Assembly (NCBI GenBank): GCA_028711795.1
Contig: JAQTRN010000060.1
Span: 1-6,694 of the forward strand
DNA: 6,694 nucleotides
Origin: Dehalococcoidales bacterium
GTDB taxonomy: Bacteria > Chloroflexota > Dehalococcoidia > Dehalococcoidales > JAQTRN01
Direction: 5' to 3'
This document shows, piece after piece, positions 1 to 6,271 of this stretch. Each line of letters begins with the position of its first letter. Position 1 is the stretch's first letter. The notes beneath the pieces are model-generated. The model saw nothing but the letters and a program-made list of their open reading frames with translations. It had not been told where the DNA came from and ran no database searches. The position numbers and the translations under genes are program-made.

Positions 1-13
1 GCTCTTCCGATCT
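1..13. other. Illumina adapter remnant (artefact)
   Basis: The first 13 bases, GCTCTTCCGATCT, are the exact 3' end of the Illumina TruSeq adapter (reverse complement AGATCGGAAGAGC). They sit at the very end of the window, as expected for untrimmed adapter read-through at a contig end. The four residues they would add to the lipoprotein reading frame (RSEE) should be discarded. A chance genomic match of 13 bases exactly at the edge is very unlikely. Confidence 0.93.
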
Positions 14-199
14 CATGGCAGGCGTCTCATTAACCAACTGTTGAACGGACGGTGAGTCAGTTGGTGATGATACCGGCGTCTGTCCGGATATTGATGGACT
101 GACTGGGCTGAAATAGGCGCAACTGGTCCCCACCAGGAAGACCGCCAGTATGATCAAGGAGACTAAAGCGTACCTTATTTTCTTAATTTGGTTTCTCAT
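14..199 (-). CDS. Lipoprotein, N-terminal part (truncated by contig end)
   Basis: Partial gene; 62 native codons are visible before the adapter sequence begins. The start is ATG at 199, preceded by AGGAGG with a 5-base gap (205-210), which is a near-ideal ribosome binding site. The product begins with a basic N-terminus (MRNQIKKIRY) and a hydrophobic stretch at about residues 11-25. It ends in VGTSC with Cys27 as the likely lipidated residue, so it is a lipoprotein signal peptide with a slightly unusual lipobox. After Cys27 the chain is rich in Ser, Pro, Thr and Gln, typical of a flexible linker between a membrane anchor and an extracytoplasmic domain that is not in the window. It begins 71 bp after the permease stop with no hairpin terminator between, so it is probably the fourth gene of the exporter operon. 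I cannot name the family; the functional domain is missing. Confidence 0.75.
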
Positions 200-204
200 C
201 CTCC

Positions 205-210
205 CCTCCT
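205..210 (-). promoter_or_regulatory. Ribosome binding site of the truncated lipoprotein
   Basis: On the minus strand this reads AGGAGG, 5 bases before the ATG at 199. It supports both the start choice and the reality of a gene too short and too truncated to be called on length alone. Confidence 0.7.
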
Positions 211-270
211 CATATTACGAGTCGCTTACGTAAGGAGCCTATCTATTTGTCCCGTGGTAGCAGAGATACT

Positions 271-1506
271 TTACTGTGACCTGAGTGCCTCAATAGGGTC
301 GAGTCGAGACCCGTTCCACGCCGGATAGAACCCGAAGAATAGTCCGATGGCAATCGAAACGGAAACGGCGAGGACCACTATATCGGCGGAGACCAGGGTG
401 GGAATTATGTCCAGCCGCGAGACCAGGGACGAAGCTGCCCAGCCCAGCGCCACCCCGATAATGCCTCCGGTAAGGGTCAAAAAGATGGCTTCTACCAGGA
501 ACTGTCCCCATATATCCCGTTCTCTGGCCCCCAGCGCTTTCAATATGCCTATCTCTCTGGTCCTCTCGACTACGGATACCAGCATGATATTCATCACGCC
601 GATACCACCCACCAGCAACGAAATAGCCGCGATGGCGCCCAGCAGCAATGTCATCGTGCCTATGGCTTCAGATAGAGTGCTGGCCAGCTCTTCCATGGAA
701 GTAACCGTGAAGTCGTTATCGCCGCCAGTAGTAATCTGGTGGCGAGCCCGCAGGAGGCTGGTGATTTGATCGATAACACTACTGGTCTGTGCCTGGTCAG
801 TCACCGCCAGGGTAATGGATGATACTATGTGCTCACCCCGGCTGGTGCGCGGTTGTGATACCATCTGTTGCAGCGTACTCAATGGCATCAATATGGTGTC
901 ATCGGCTGAGCCCATTGTGGCCCCTTTACTTTCCAGCACACCGATCACGCGGACGACGTTATTGCCCATTCGTACCTGCTGCCCCACCGGGTCGGACCCG
1001 GTAAACAGCGTTTCCGTGACACTGGCGCCGAGCACCGCTACCTTGGTACCGGCGTCATAGTCATAGTTTGAGAAGAATGAACCGCTGGCAATCTGCAAGT
1101 TGTATGCTTGAATGTAATCTGGAGTTATGCCGGTGATGGCCGCCCGCATATTCTGGTTACCGGCGACGACCTGCATCGATGATGACGAGAAAGGGGCTAC
1201 CGTGGTAACATCGGAGGCTGTCAGTGATATGGCGGTGGCGTCTTCCAGTGTCAGTGTCTGTACGCCGCCAAAGGCTCCCCTGACGCCGCCGGCGGCGGTG
1301 ACTGCCCCCGGACGGATGATAATCAGGTTTGACCCGAGCGATTCGATGTTAGAAACGATCCTGGCCTCGACGCCTTTCCCGATGGACATCAAAGTGATAA
1401 CGGCGGCGACACCGATAACGATGCCCAGGATGGTTAAAAAGCTGCGTAGCTTGTGGGTGGCTACTCCCACCCAGGCGGTCGCCAGTACTTCCCACCACTT
1501 TTTCAT
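271..1506 (-). CDS. MacB-like ABC transporter permease (FtsX family)
   Basis: A 411-residue membrane subunit of a type VII (MacB/LolCE-like) ABC exporter, which works by mechanotransmission rather than as a classical channel. A first membrane helix (about 22-43, RSFLTILGIVIGVAAVITLM) is followed by a large extracytoplasmic domain (about 44-280, the MacB periplasmic core type). Three further helices lie at about 283-312, 335-360 and 373-395. The family signature GIGVMNIMLVSVVERTREIG (301-320) and following ILKALGA are intact, as is the C-terminal FYPAWNGSRLDPIEALR. Length is normal for a permease without a fused ATPase. The ATG overlaps the ATPase stop in an ATGA junction, and GGAGG (1514-1518) lies 7 bases upstream, so translation is coupled but also has its own strong site. 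Substrate cannot be read from sequence; in MacB relatives it is peptides, lipopeptides or macrolides. No frameshift or missing motif is seen. Confidence 0.93.
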   Translation of the reverse strand: MKKWWEVLATAWVGVATHKLRSFLTILGIVIGVAAVITLMSIGKGVEARIVSNIESLGSNLIIIRPGAVTAAGGVRGAFGGVQTLTLEDATAISLTASDVTTVAPFSSSSMQVVAGNQNMRAAITGITPDYIQAYNLQIASGSFFSNYDYDAGTKVAVLGASVTETLFTGSDPVGQQVRMGNNVVRVIGVLESKGATMGSADDTILMPLSTLQQMVSQPRTSRGEHIVSSITLAVTDQAQTSSVIDQITSLLRARHQITTGGDNDFTVTSMEELASTLSEAIGTMTLLLGAIAAISLLVGGIGVMNIMLVSVVERTREIGILKALGARERDIWGQFLVEAIFLTLTGGIIGVALGWAASSLVSRLDIIPTLVSADIVVLAVSVSIAIGLFFGFYPAWNGSRLDPIEALRSQ

Positions 1507-2171
1507 ACCTTTTCCTCCGCCACTATCTCACCATCCTTAATACGTATGATGCGCTGGCAAGAGTGGGCGATGTTGGGGTCGTGGGTGATCATCATCAGGG
1601 TAATACCCTGCTCGGCGTGTAATGAGGTCAGTATGGAGATGATCTCCTCACCGGAGCGACTGTCCAGGTTGCCTGTGGGCTCGTCCGCCAGAATCAGTGG
1701 CGGATTTTTCACCAGGGCTCGGGCAATGGCGACCCGCTGCTGTTCGCCCCCGGAAAGTTCGGTGGGGCGGTGGTGGCTGCGGTCGGATAGCCCCACTTTG
1801 GCCAGCGCTTCCGCGACGCGCTGTGAGTCTCCGCCGCCGGCATATCTCAAGCCAAGCTCTACGTTGGCTTTGGCTGAGAGTCGCGGTAGTAGATTGAAGG
1901 TCTGGAAAACAAACCCTATCTTTTGCCCCCTGACCGTAGCCAGTTCGCTGTGACTAAGGCGACTCACCTCCTTGCCATCCAGATAATAACTGCCAGATGT
2001 CGGCTTATCCAGGCAGCCAATGATATTCAGCAGGGTAGTCTTGCCGGAACCGGAAGGGCCCATTACCGCCACCATTTCGCCCTTTCCGATATTGAGACTT
2101 ATCCCCCGGAGTACCTTCAGCTCCCTCTTGCCCATGGGATAGTTTTTGGTGATATACTCTAACTGGATCAT
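1503..2171 (-). CDS. MacB/LolD-type ABC transporter ATP-binding protein
   Basis: A 222-residue ATPase powering the adjacent permease; two copies are expected at the cytoplasmic face of the complex. All catalytic motifs are present. Walker A is GPSGSGKTT (38-46, Lys44), the Q-loop is Gln90 in FVFQTFNLLP, and the signature is LSGGEQQR (139-146). Walker B is LILADEPTGNLD (159-170, catalytic Glu164), and the H-loop is His197 in MITHD. The combination FQxFNLLP, LSGGEQQR and DEPTGNLD is characteristic of the MacB/LolD/FtsE group. Length matches stand-alone members; unlike E. coli MacB it is not fused to the permease. It overlaps the adaptor stop by 4 bp (ATGA) and the permease start by 4 bp, so the three products are probably translated in balanced amounts. 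The upstream ribosome site (GGGGG) is weak, suggesting reliance on coupling. Confidence 0.95.
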   Translation of the reverse strand: MIQLEYITKNYPMGKRELKVLRGISLNIGKGEMVAVMGPSGSGKTTLLNIIGCLDKPTSGSYYLDGKEVSRLSHSELATVRGQKIGFVFQTFNLLPRLSAKANVELGLRYAGGGDSQRVAEALAKVGLSDRSHHRPTELSGGEQQRVAIARALVKNPPLILADEPTGNLDSRSGEEIISILTSLHAEQGITLMMITHDPNIAHSCQRIIRIKDGEIVAEEKV

Positions 2172-3568
2172 CTTACCCCCGGCACACCGGGTATGAACAT
2201 GCCACCCTGCCGTATCTGCTGTTGCTGGTTGGAGGTAGTCCCCTGGGTGACAATCACGCGGTCTCCCTCACTGAGCCCCTCGGTTACCTCGGTATATTGC
2301 CAGTTGCTGATGCCGGTCTTTATCTCTCGCGTCTCGGCGAGGCCGTTAACCAGCACCTGTGTCCGGGTTACCAATCCCTGACGAGTGATAGCTCCATTAG
2401 GTGCCAGGAGGACGTCTTTCTTCTGCTGTACCTGTATATTAACTGTAATCGTCAGCCCTTCCCTGAGCTGAAGAGCTGCCCGGGATGTCATCGCTGCCCC
2501 CTGTTCTGTGCCCGAAGCTGAGGGAGCTGTCTGTCTCCCGGATGGCCGGGATGGGAACTGGCCGGCTCCAGACGATGGGACTGATTGACTACTGGACGGC
2601 GTGACCGCCGCCAGCGGCTGCACCTCGACTTTGACTGCGTAGTTCACCACTCCCGACTGAACGGTCGCTGTCGGGGCGATAGCGGTAACCTTAGCCGGCA
2701 GGACAACGCTGGACATAGCGTCAACCTGTACCGTTGCTTCGCCACCTGTCTTTACCTGGAAGATATCCTTTTCACTAATCATAATATTGGCCTCGAATTT
2801 GTTAGGATCAGCGATGGTCATCGCCACTGTCCCTTTCTTCACTTCCTCCCCACCACTGACATTCACCTTAGTGATGAAGCCGGTAAAGAGTGCGGTCACC
2901 AGCGGACTAAGGGCTTTCGCTTCTTCCAGCGCCTGCTGAGCATCCGCAACTTCTTTCCGGGTATCTTCTATGGCTAGTTGGGTATCTTCGATGGCTGTTT
3001 TGGCGTCTTCGATAGCTAGCCGGGCATCCTCCACACTCGCCTCGGCGATCTCTACCTGCAGCTTCTTTATCTCTCTCTCGACTTCGTCCAATTCGGTGTG
3101 CGTGACGAAAGTCTCCAGGGTGATTCTGGCCTTTTCCAGGTTTAGCTCCGCCTGAAGTAGGGCACGCTCTTTGGCTGGCACCTGGCGTTCGGCTACTGGC
3201 AGTTGGCGCTCAGCGGCCGTTAATTTACGCTGGGCTGATGTTAGCTGGTTTTGTAGTGCCGTTAATTGCTCCTCCAGTTGCGATGTGTCCAGGCTGGCCA
3301 GCAAGTCGCCGGCCTGGACCGAATCGCCCTCTTTTACCCGGACCTCTTTCACCGTTCCCGCTGTGGCAAAAGCGAGGTCCTGGGTTCGGGACAGAGCCAG
3401 ATTGCCGGCTGAGGTAATTTCTACCGTCAGGTCACCGCGCTGGATGGTCACAGCCTGACTCTCCAGTGTTGTTGCGCTGGATGTACCAGTACAGCCAATC
3501 AGAGAAGCGACCAGTATGCCGGTGACCAGGACTAGCGATGCTATTTTGGTGATTTTCTTTAAGTTCAT
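2168..3568 (-). CDS. MacA/HlyD-like membrane fusion lipoprotein
   Basis: A 466-residue adaptor subunit of the MacAB-type exporter, anchored outside the cytoplasmic membrane. It has a lipoprotein signal peptide (1-25, lipobox SLIGC, Cys26) and a first lipoyl/barrel-sandwich half (about 66-95, GTVKEVRVKEGDSVQAGDLL). A long helical hairpin spans about 96-220, and the second lipoyl half is about 221-253 (TGFITKVNVSGGEEVKKG). A beta-barrel and membrane-proximal domain runs to the end. The second helical arm has a clear heptad series (EDARLAI, EDAKTAI, EDTQLAI, 180-200). The barrel region carries a Ser/Pro/Gly-rich insert (about 323-361) not expected in a compact fold. I chose ATG 3568 over an in-frame TTG at 3583. 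The ATG has AGAGG at a 5-base gap and yields a clean signal peptide starting MNLKK. Lipid anchoring and no TolC-like gene nearby suit a single-membrane cell. It is first in the export operon, with its own predicted promoter. Confidence 0.9.
   Translation of the reverse strand: MNLKKITKIASLVLVTGILVASLIGCTGTSSATTLESQAVTIQRGDLTVEITSAGNLALSRTQDLAFATAGTVKEVRVKEGDSVQAGDLLASLDTSQLEEQLTALQNQLTSAQRKLTAAERQLPVAERQVPAKERALLQAELNLEKARITLETFVTHTELDEVEREIKKLQVEIAEASVEDARLAIEDAKTAIEDTQLAIEDTRKEVADAQQALEEAKALSPLVTALFTGFITKVNVSGGEEVKKGTVAMTIADPNKFEANIMISEKDIFQVKTGGEATVQVDAMSSVVLPAKVTAIAPTATVQSGVVNYAVKVEVQPLAAVTPSSSQSVPSSGAGQFPSRPSGRQTAPSASGTEQGAAMTSRAALQLREGLTITVNIQVQQKKDVLLAPNGAITRQGLVTRTQVLVNGLAETREIKTGISNWQYTEVTEGLSEGDRVIVTQGTTSNQQQQIRQGGMFIPGVPGVR
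2961..3023 (-). repeat. Three 21-bp tandem repeats within the adaptor gene
   Basis: Three adjacent 21-base units (2961-2981, 2982-3002, 3003-3023) share a core like GTATCTTCGATGGCT on the plus strand. A degraded fourth unit follows at 3024-3044. Each encodes one heptad of the adaptor coiled coil (pattern EDxxxAI). This looks like local duplication that lengthens the helical hairpin by whole heptads. Confidence 0.8.
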
Positions 3569-3573
3569 TATTG

Positions 3574-3578
3574 CCTCT
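3574..3578 (-). promoter_or_regulatory. Ribosome binding site that decides the adaptor start
   Basis: Minus-strand AGAGG lies 5 bases before ATG 3568. The competing TTG at 3583 has only GAGG (3594-3597) at a longer 10-base gap and would put MVEAI in front of the signal peptide. The ATG is therefore preferred. Confidence 0.6.
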
Positions 3579-3625
3579 ACCAAAATTAATGTGCCTCGGG
3601 TTGGGAGATGGTCTATTTTGTTAGA

Positions 3626-3660
3626 CTTATAGTACCAGCGAATTCTTAAGGAATTATTAA
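3626..3660 (-). promoter_or_regulatory. Predicted PhoP-type operator and promoter of the exporter operon
   Basis: On the minus strand TTAATA-ATTCC-TTAAGA occupies 3660-3644, an 11 bp-period direct repeat. It is 15/17 identical to the box in front of the response regulator gene. A -10-like TACTAT (3634-3629) follows after 9 bases; the overlapping TATAAG (3631-3626) is an alternative at 12 bases. No good -35 hexamer is present, as expected of activator-dependent PhoB/OmpR-class promoters. The operator overlaps the last codons and stop of the histidine kinase gene. Transcription from here would leave a leader of roughly 55 bases before ATG 3568. This is a prediction from pattern and position only. 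Confidence 0.55.
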
Positions 3661-4995
3661 CTCCGGGACGGGCAGAGTGAACGTAAAACGACTACCTTTA
3701 CCTAATTCGCTCTGGACGTCAATCTTACCGCCGTGTGCTTCGACCAGGCGCTTGGCAATAGTAAGACCAAGGCCATGGCCTCCGGTGGCCCTGGCGCGCG
3801 ACTGATCCACCCGGTAGAAACGCTCAAAGATATTGGGCAGGTCTTCGGCCGGGATGCCTTCGCCGGTATCGGTAACGCTTACCTCTATCCATTTATCTTG
3901 GTGCCTGGCAGCGACGGTAACGGTACCCCCTTCGGGTGTATGGACTACTGCGTTGTCCATTAGATTACGCAGCACCTGGCTAATACGGTGAGAATCAATA
4001 TCACAGAGAGGTAGGCCGTCGGGCAGGTCGGTAAGCAGAGATACCCCTTTAGCGCTTGCCTGGGGCTGCATGGCGGCTACTGCCTGATTGATGATGGTGG
4101 AGATATTCTCCGCTTGTCTGACCATGTTTAGCTTTCCTGCCTCAGCCAGGGCCAGTTCTTGGAGGTCGTCAATCAAACGCGATAGCAGGATTACCTCCTC
4201 ATGAATGGAGTTGATAGTGGCTGTGTCCGGCTGGACAACTCCGTCCCGGATTGCTTCCAGATAGCCCTGGATATTGGAGAGTGGCGTCCTGAGTTCATGG
4301 GCCGTATCGGCCACCAGGTTCCGCCGTAGTTTTTCGGCCCTTTCCAGGTCTCCGGCCATCAGGTTAAAGGTCCGGGCTAATTCCCCCAGTTCTCCTTTGT
4401 CTTGAGTTTGGACCCGCTGTGAGAAATCCCCCTGTCCCAGCCGGCTGGAAGTTAACGTCAGAGCGCGAACAGGCGATAGGATTCGTCGTGACAATAAAAA
4501 GGTTACAACCAGTGCCATAACTGCCGCTAATGCCCCGCCCCAGAGGAAAAAGCGGCCCATCGACTGGTAAACGATAAGAAATGACGTGAGGTCGGCTCCT
4601 GAGGATTGTGGAGCCACATAAAGCGTGCCCACAATGCCTTCCCATGGGACCGATAACGGCCGGCCGGTCATGTTAGTCGGGCACGGCATCCCCACCAGCA
4701 GGTTCTGGGAGTCGGCCACCACTGTCCCGTTAGCGTCAGCAATCGTAATCCGCTGCCCGTAGAGGTTTCCCCACTGCTCTATGTAAGGCTGGATGCCATT
4801 CCAGTTACCCTGTCGTGAATAATAAACGGATAGCTCGAATTGCATCCGGCTGGCGTGAGTCTCCTCAGCGCGTTGCTCAAACTGGCGGATTTCATTCTGG
4901 GTAGCTTGATTGATGAAGAAGAATACGGCGCCGATGGTAACCAGTATTACCAGCGTGAAAGCCGCCAGTAGGCGAAATTGCAGGCTATGGGTCAT
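3646..4995 (-). CDS. HAMP sensor histidine kinase (PhoR/BaeS-like)
   Basis: A 449-residue membrane kinase that phosphorylates the neighbouring regulator. Helix TM1 is at about 8-29 and an extracytoplasmic sensor region at about 30-147. TM2 is at about 149-169, HAMP at about 170-222, and the HisKA dimerisation helices at about 223-290. The H-box TAHELRTPL has phospho-acceptor His233. The ATP-binding domain has an N-box (RNLMDNAVVHT, Asn344/Asn348), G1 (DTGEG, 376-380), F-box (FERFYR, 390-395) and G2 (GGHGLGL, 405-411). All are intact, so it should be active. There is no PAS domain between HAMP and HisKA, unlike Bacillus PhoR; the layout is closer to BaeS-type envelope sensors. The ATG lies inside the regulator gene (11 bp overlap) with GGAGA 6 bases upstream (5002-5006), indicating co-translation. 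The signal sensed is unknown. Its 3' end overlaps the predicted exporter operator. Confidence 0.94.
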   Translation of the reverse strand: MTHSLQFRLLAAFTLVILVTIGAVFFFINQATQNEIRQFEQRAEETHASRMQFELSVYYSRQGNWNGIQPYIEQWGNLYGQRITIADANGTVVADSQNLLVGMPCPTNMTGRPLSVPWEGIVGTLYVAPQSSGADLTSFLIVYQSMGRFFLWGGALAAVMALVVTFLLSRRILSPVRALTLTSSRLGQGDFSQRVQTQDKGELGELARTFNLMAGDLERAEKLRRNLVADTAHELRTPLSNIQGYLEAIRDGVVQPDTATINSIHEEVILLSRLIDDLQELALAEAGKLNMVRQAENISTIINQAVAAMQPQASAKGVSLLTDLPDGLPLCDIDSHRISQVLRNLMDNAVVHTPEGGTVTVAARHQDKWIEVSVTDTGEGIPAEDLPNIFERFYRVDQSRARATGGHGLGLTIAKRLVEAHGGKIDVQSELGKGSRFTFTLPVPELIIP

Positions 4996-5689
4996 TATTC
5001 GTCTCCGAAAGCTTATAGCCAGCGCCGTACACCGTCCTTATGTACCTGGGCTGGGTCGGGTCCGCTCCCATTTTACGGCGCAGGTTAAGTATATGCACGT
5101 CGACAGTGCGGTCAAACCCATCGAAATCGTGGCCCATGACCTTCTCGATGAGTTGTTCCCGGCTGAAGACCCTCTCGGGCTCGCTGATGAATACCCCGAG
5201 TAACTTGAATTCTATGGGTGTGAGGTCAAGGGGCCGGCCAGCCAGAGTAGCTTCGTGTTTATGGAAGTCTACCGTCAGCTTCTTATAATTTATCTCCCGG
5301 GGGCCGTGTTCAAAGGCTTCTTCCGAAAGACGTCTGAGGACCGCCCGTACCCGGGAGGCTAATTCTCGAGGGCTGAATGGTTTGGTAACATAGTCATCCG
5401 CGCCGAGATCAAGGCCGACCAGTTTGTCCTGTTCAGTGGTCCTCGCGGTAAGCATGATTATCGGCACACCGGATTCATCCCGGAGCGTGCGACAGATCTC
5501 AAGGCCATCGATGCCCGGCAACATCAGGTCCAGCACTATAAGGTCAGGGTGTTCCTCCCGGGCCAGGCGTAGCGCAGTCACGCCGTCGTTGGCGGTAATG
5601 ACGCGGTAGCCGTCACGATTCAGGTAGAGACGGACCAGTTCCACTGTCTTGGAATCATCATCAACTACCAGTATCTTCTTGTCAGCCAT
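4985..5689 (-). CDS. OmpR/PhoB-family response regulator
   Basis: A 234-residue DNA-binding regulator, partner of the adjacent kinase. The receiver domain (about 4-118) has the acidic pocket Asp10-Asp11, phospho-acceptor Asp54 (LIVLDLMLPG), Thr81 (MLTAR) and Lys103 (VTKPF). The C-terminal winged helix (about 133-228) has the family landmarks LTPIEFKLL, VFSREQLIEKVMG, RTVDVHILNLRRKMG and YIRTVYGAGYKL. All key residues are present and the length is typical. The ATG at 5689 has AGAGG (5699-5703) 9 bases upstream. The gene is preceded by a perfect TTAACA-N5-TTAACA direct repeat next to a TATAAT, so autoregulation is likely. PhoB/PhoP-like specificity is inferred from the operator pattern. Family membership is certain, but the regulon is not proven. 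Confidence 0.96.
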   Translation of the reverse strand: MADKKILVVDDDSKTVELVRLYLNRDGYRVITANDGVTALRLAREEHPDLIVLDLMLPGIDGLEICRTLRDESGVPIIMLTARTTEQDKLVGLDLGADDYVTKPFSPRELASRVRAVLRRLSEEAFEHGPREINYKKLTVDFHKHEATLAGRPLDLTPIEFKLLGVFISEPERVFSREQLIEKVMGHDFDGFDRTVDVHILNLRRKMGADPTQPRYIRTVYGAGYKLSETNNDP

Positions 5690-5712
5690 TCCGGTTTTCC
5701 TCTATACATAAT

Positions 5713-5742
5713 ATTATAGTATGATTGTTAAGGAATTGTTAA
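5713..5742 (-). promoter_or_regulatory. Predicted PhoP-type box and promoter of the regulator-kinase operon
   Basis: The minus strand reads TTAACA-ATTCC-TTAACA (5742-5726), two perfect hexamers with an 11 bp period. A consensus TATAAT (5718-5713) follows 7 bases later. This is the architecture of PhoP boxes in Bacillus (TTAACA-like repeats about 5 bp apart) and of PhoB-class activated promoters, where the box replaces the -35. The expected start of transcription is near 5706, giving a short leader that includes the AGAGG site at 5699-5703. Confidence 0.65.
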
Positions 5743-5785
5743 TTTGGCGCTGGTATAGGAACAGTCCGTAATCGACCCCAAAATG

Positions 5786-5813
5786 GCGAAGGGCAAGTTT
5801 ACTTGCCCTTCGC
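5786..5813 (-). terminator. Hairpin terminator after the small exported protein gene
   Basis: Perfect 12-base arms (5786-5797 and 5802-5813, GCGAAGGGCAAG and its complement) enclose a 4-base loop. An extra T-A pair can shrink the loop to 2 bases. On the minus strand the stem is followed by CCATTTTGGGG, a short T-run after two C's, so it is a strong stem with a modest U tract. It lies 55 bases after the stop of the upstream gene and before the regulator promoter, separating the two units. Confidence 0.72.
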
Positions 5814-5868
5814 TACTGTGATACCACACCCCACAACCACCCCGGACTAGTCGTGCATTCAGGTCATG

Positions 5869-6243
5869 TCAATTGGGTCTCATGCCACCGGGAAAACAGT
5901 GCCCTCCAAAACGTCCGAAGCGTTCCAGTAAAGGTGTCTCTGGTCGGGCTTGCCACCAGGTCTTATGCTGGTCGGCCTGCTCCTGGGTTATCTTTCCGTT
6001 TTCCACCAGGCCCTTGAGGTAGTTGTCCAGAGCTACATCCCGCATCTCGCGCTGGGCCTGGGCAAAGGCGTCTTCTACTCTTTTCTGCTCGATACCCAGG
6101 ATAGACGCGACTCTGGCTAACAAAGTGTTCCCTGACTCTTCACTGGCGCTACCGGTCTGGGCATAAACTATGCCGCCGATACTCCCGACCAGTACCAGTG
6201 CTACCAGGACAGCGATAATAATGGCTTTTTTACTCTTCCACAT
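5869..6243 (-). CDS. Small exported helical protein of unknown function
   Basis: A 124-residue protein. The N-terminus has lysines at 3, 5 and 6, a hydrophobic core (about 7-26) and IVYAQTGSA, so a signal peptide probably cleaved after the Ala of VYA (residue 28). It could instead remain an N-terminal anchor. The mature part is predicted helical and charged. It contains LLARVASILGIEQKRVEDAF and the element GKITQEQADQHKTWW, which resembles small exported proteins annotated DUF2680-like in Firmicutes and Chloroflexota. This resemblance is from memory and should be searched. The tail (about 107-124) is rich in Gly, Arg and Phe and holds one His-Cys pair (GGHCFPGG). The ATG has GGAGG at an 8-base gap (6252-6256). 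It has its own predicted PhoP-type promoter and a terminator after it, so it is monocistronic. A role in envelope stress sensing or protection is only a guess from context. Confidence 0.85.
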   Translation of the reverse strand: MWKSKKAIIIAVLVALVLVGSIGGIVYAQTGSASEESGNTLLARVASILGIEQKRVEDAFAQAQREMRDVALDNYLKGLVENGKITQEQADQHKTWWQARPETPLLERFGRFGGHCFPGGMRPN

Positions 6244-6271
6244 CCTATGAGCCTCCTCTCTACTAATAATG

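Noticed and set aside
30..46. TTAACC-N5-TTGAAC on the plus strand, resembling a half-matching PhoP-type box
   Set aside because: It lies inside a coding region, on the opposite strand to all genes nearby, with an imperfect second hexamer and no -10 element. Probably chance.
225..234. Perfect 10 bp palindrome CTTACGTAAG between permease and truncated lipoprotein genes
   Set aside because: It is too short for a terminator, has no T-run and is not repeated elsewhere in the window. It could be a chance palindrome.
347..1540. Several plus-strand open frames opposite the permease gene
   Set aside because: They are antisense to a gene with clear family motifs, lack ribosome binding sites and show no recognisable domains. 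They are by-products of codon bias in the real gene.
2193..3458. Plus-strand open frames opposite the adaptor gene
   Set aside because: They are low-complexity shadows (runs of Ser/Ala) of the adaptor coiled coil on the other strand. No start signals or family features were seen.
3641..3655. Near-palindrome AATTCTTAAGGAATT as a possible terminator after the kinase gene
   Set aside because: It is A+T-rich with one mismatch, no loop and no T-run. It is better explained as part of the direct-repeat operator.
4364..4645. Second minus-strand frame inside the kinase gene
   Set aside because: It overlaps the kinase TM2/HAMP region completely in another frame, and the kinase is intact across it.
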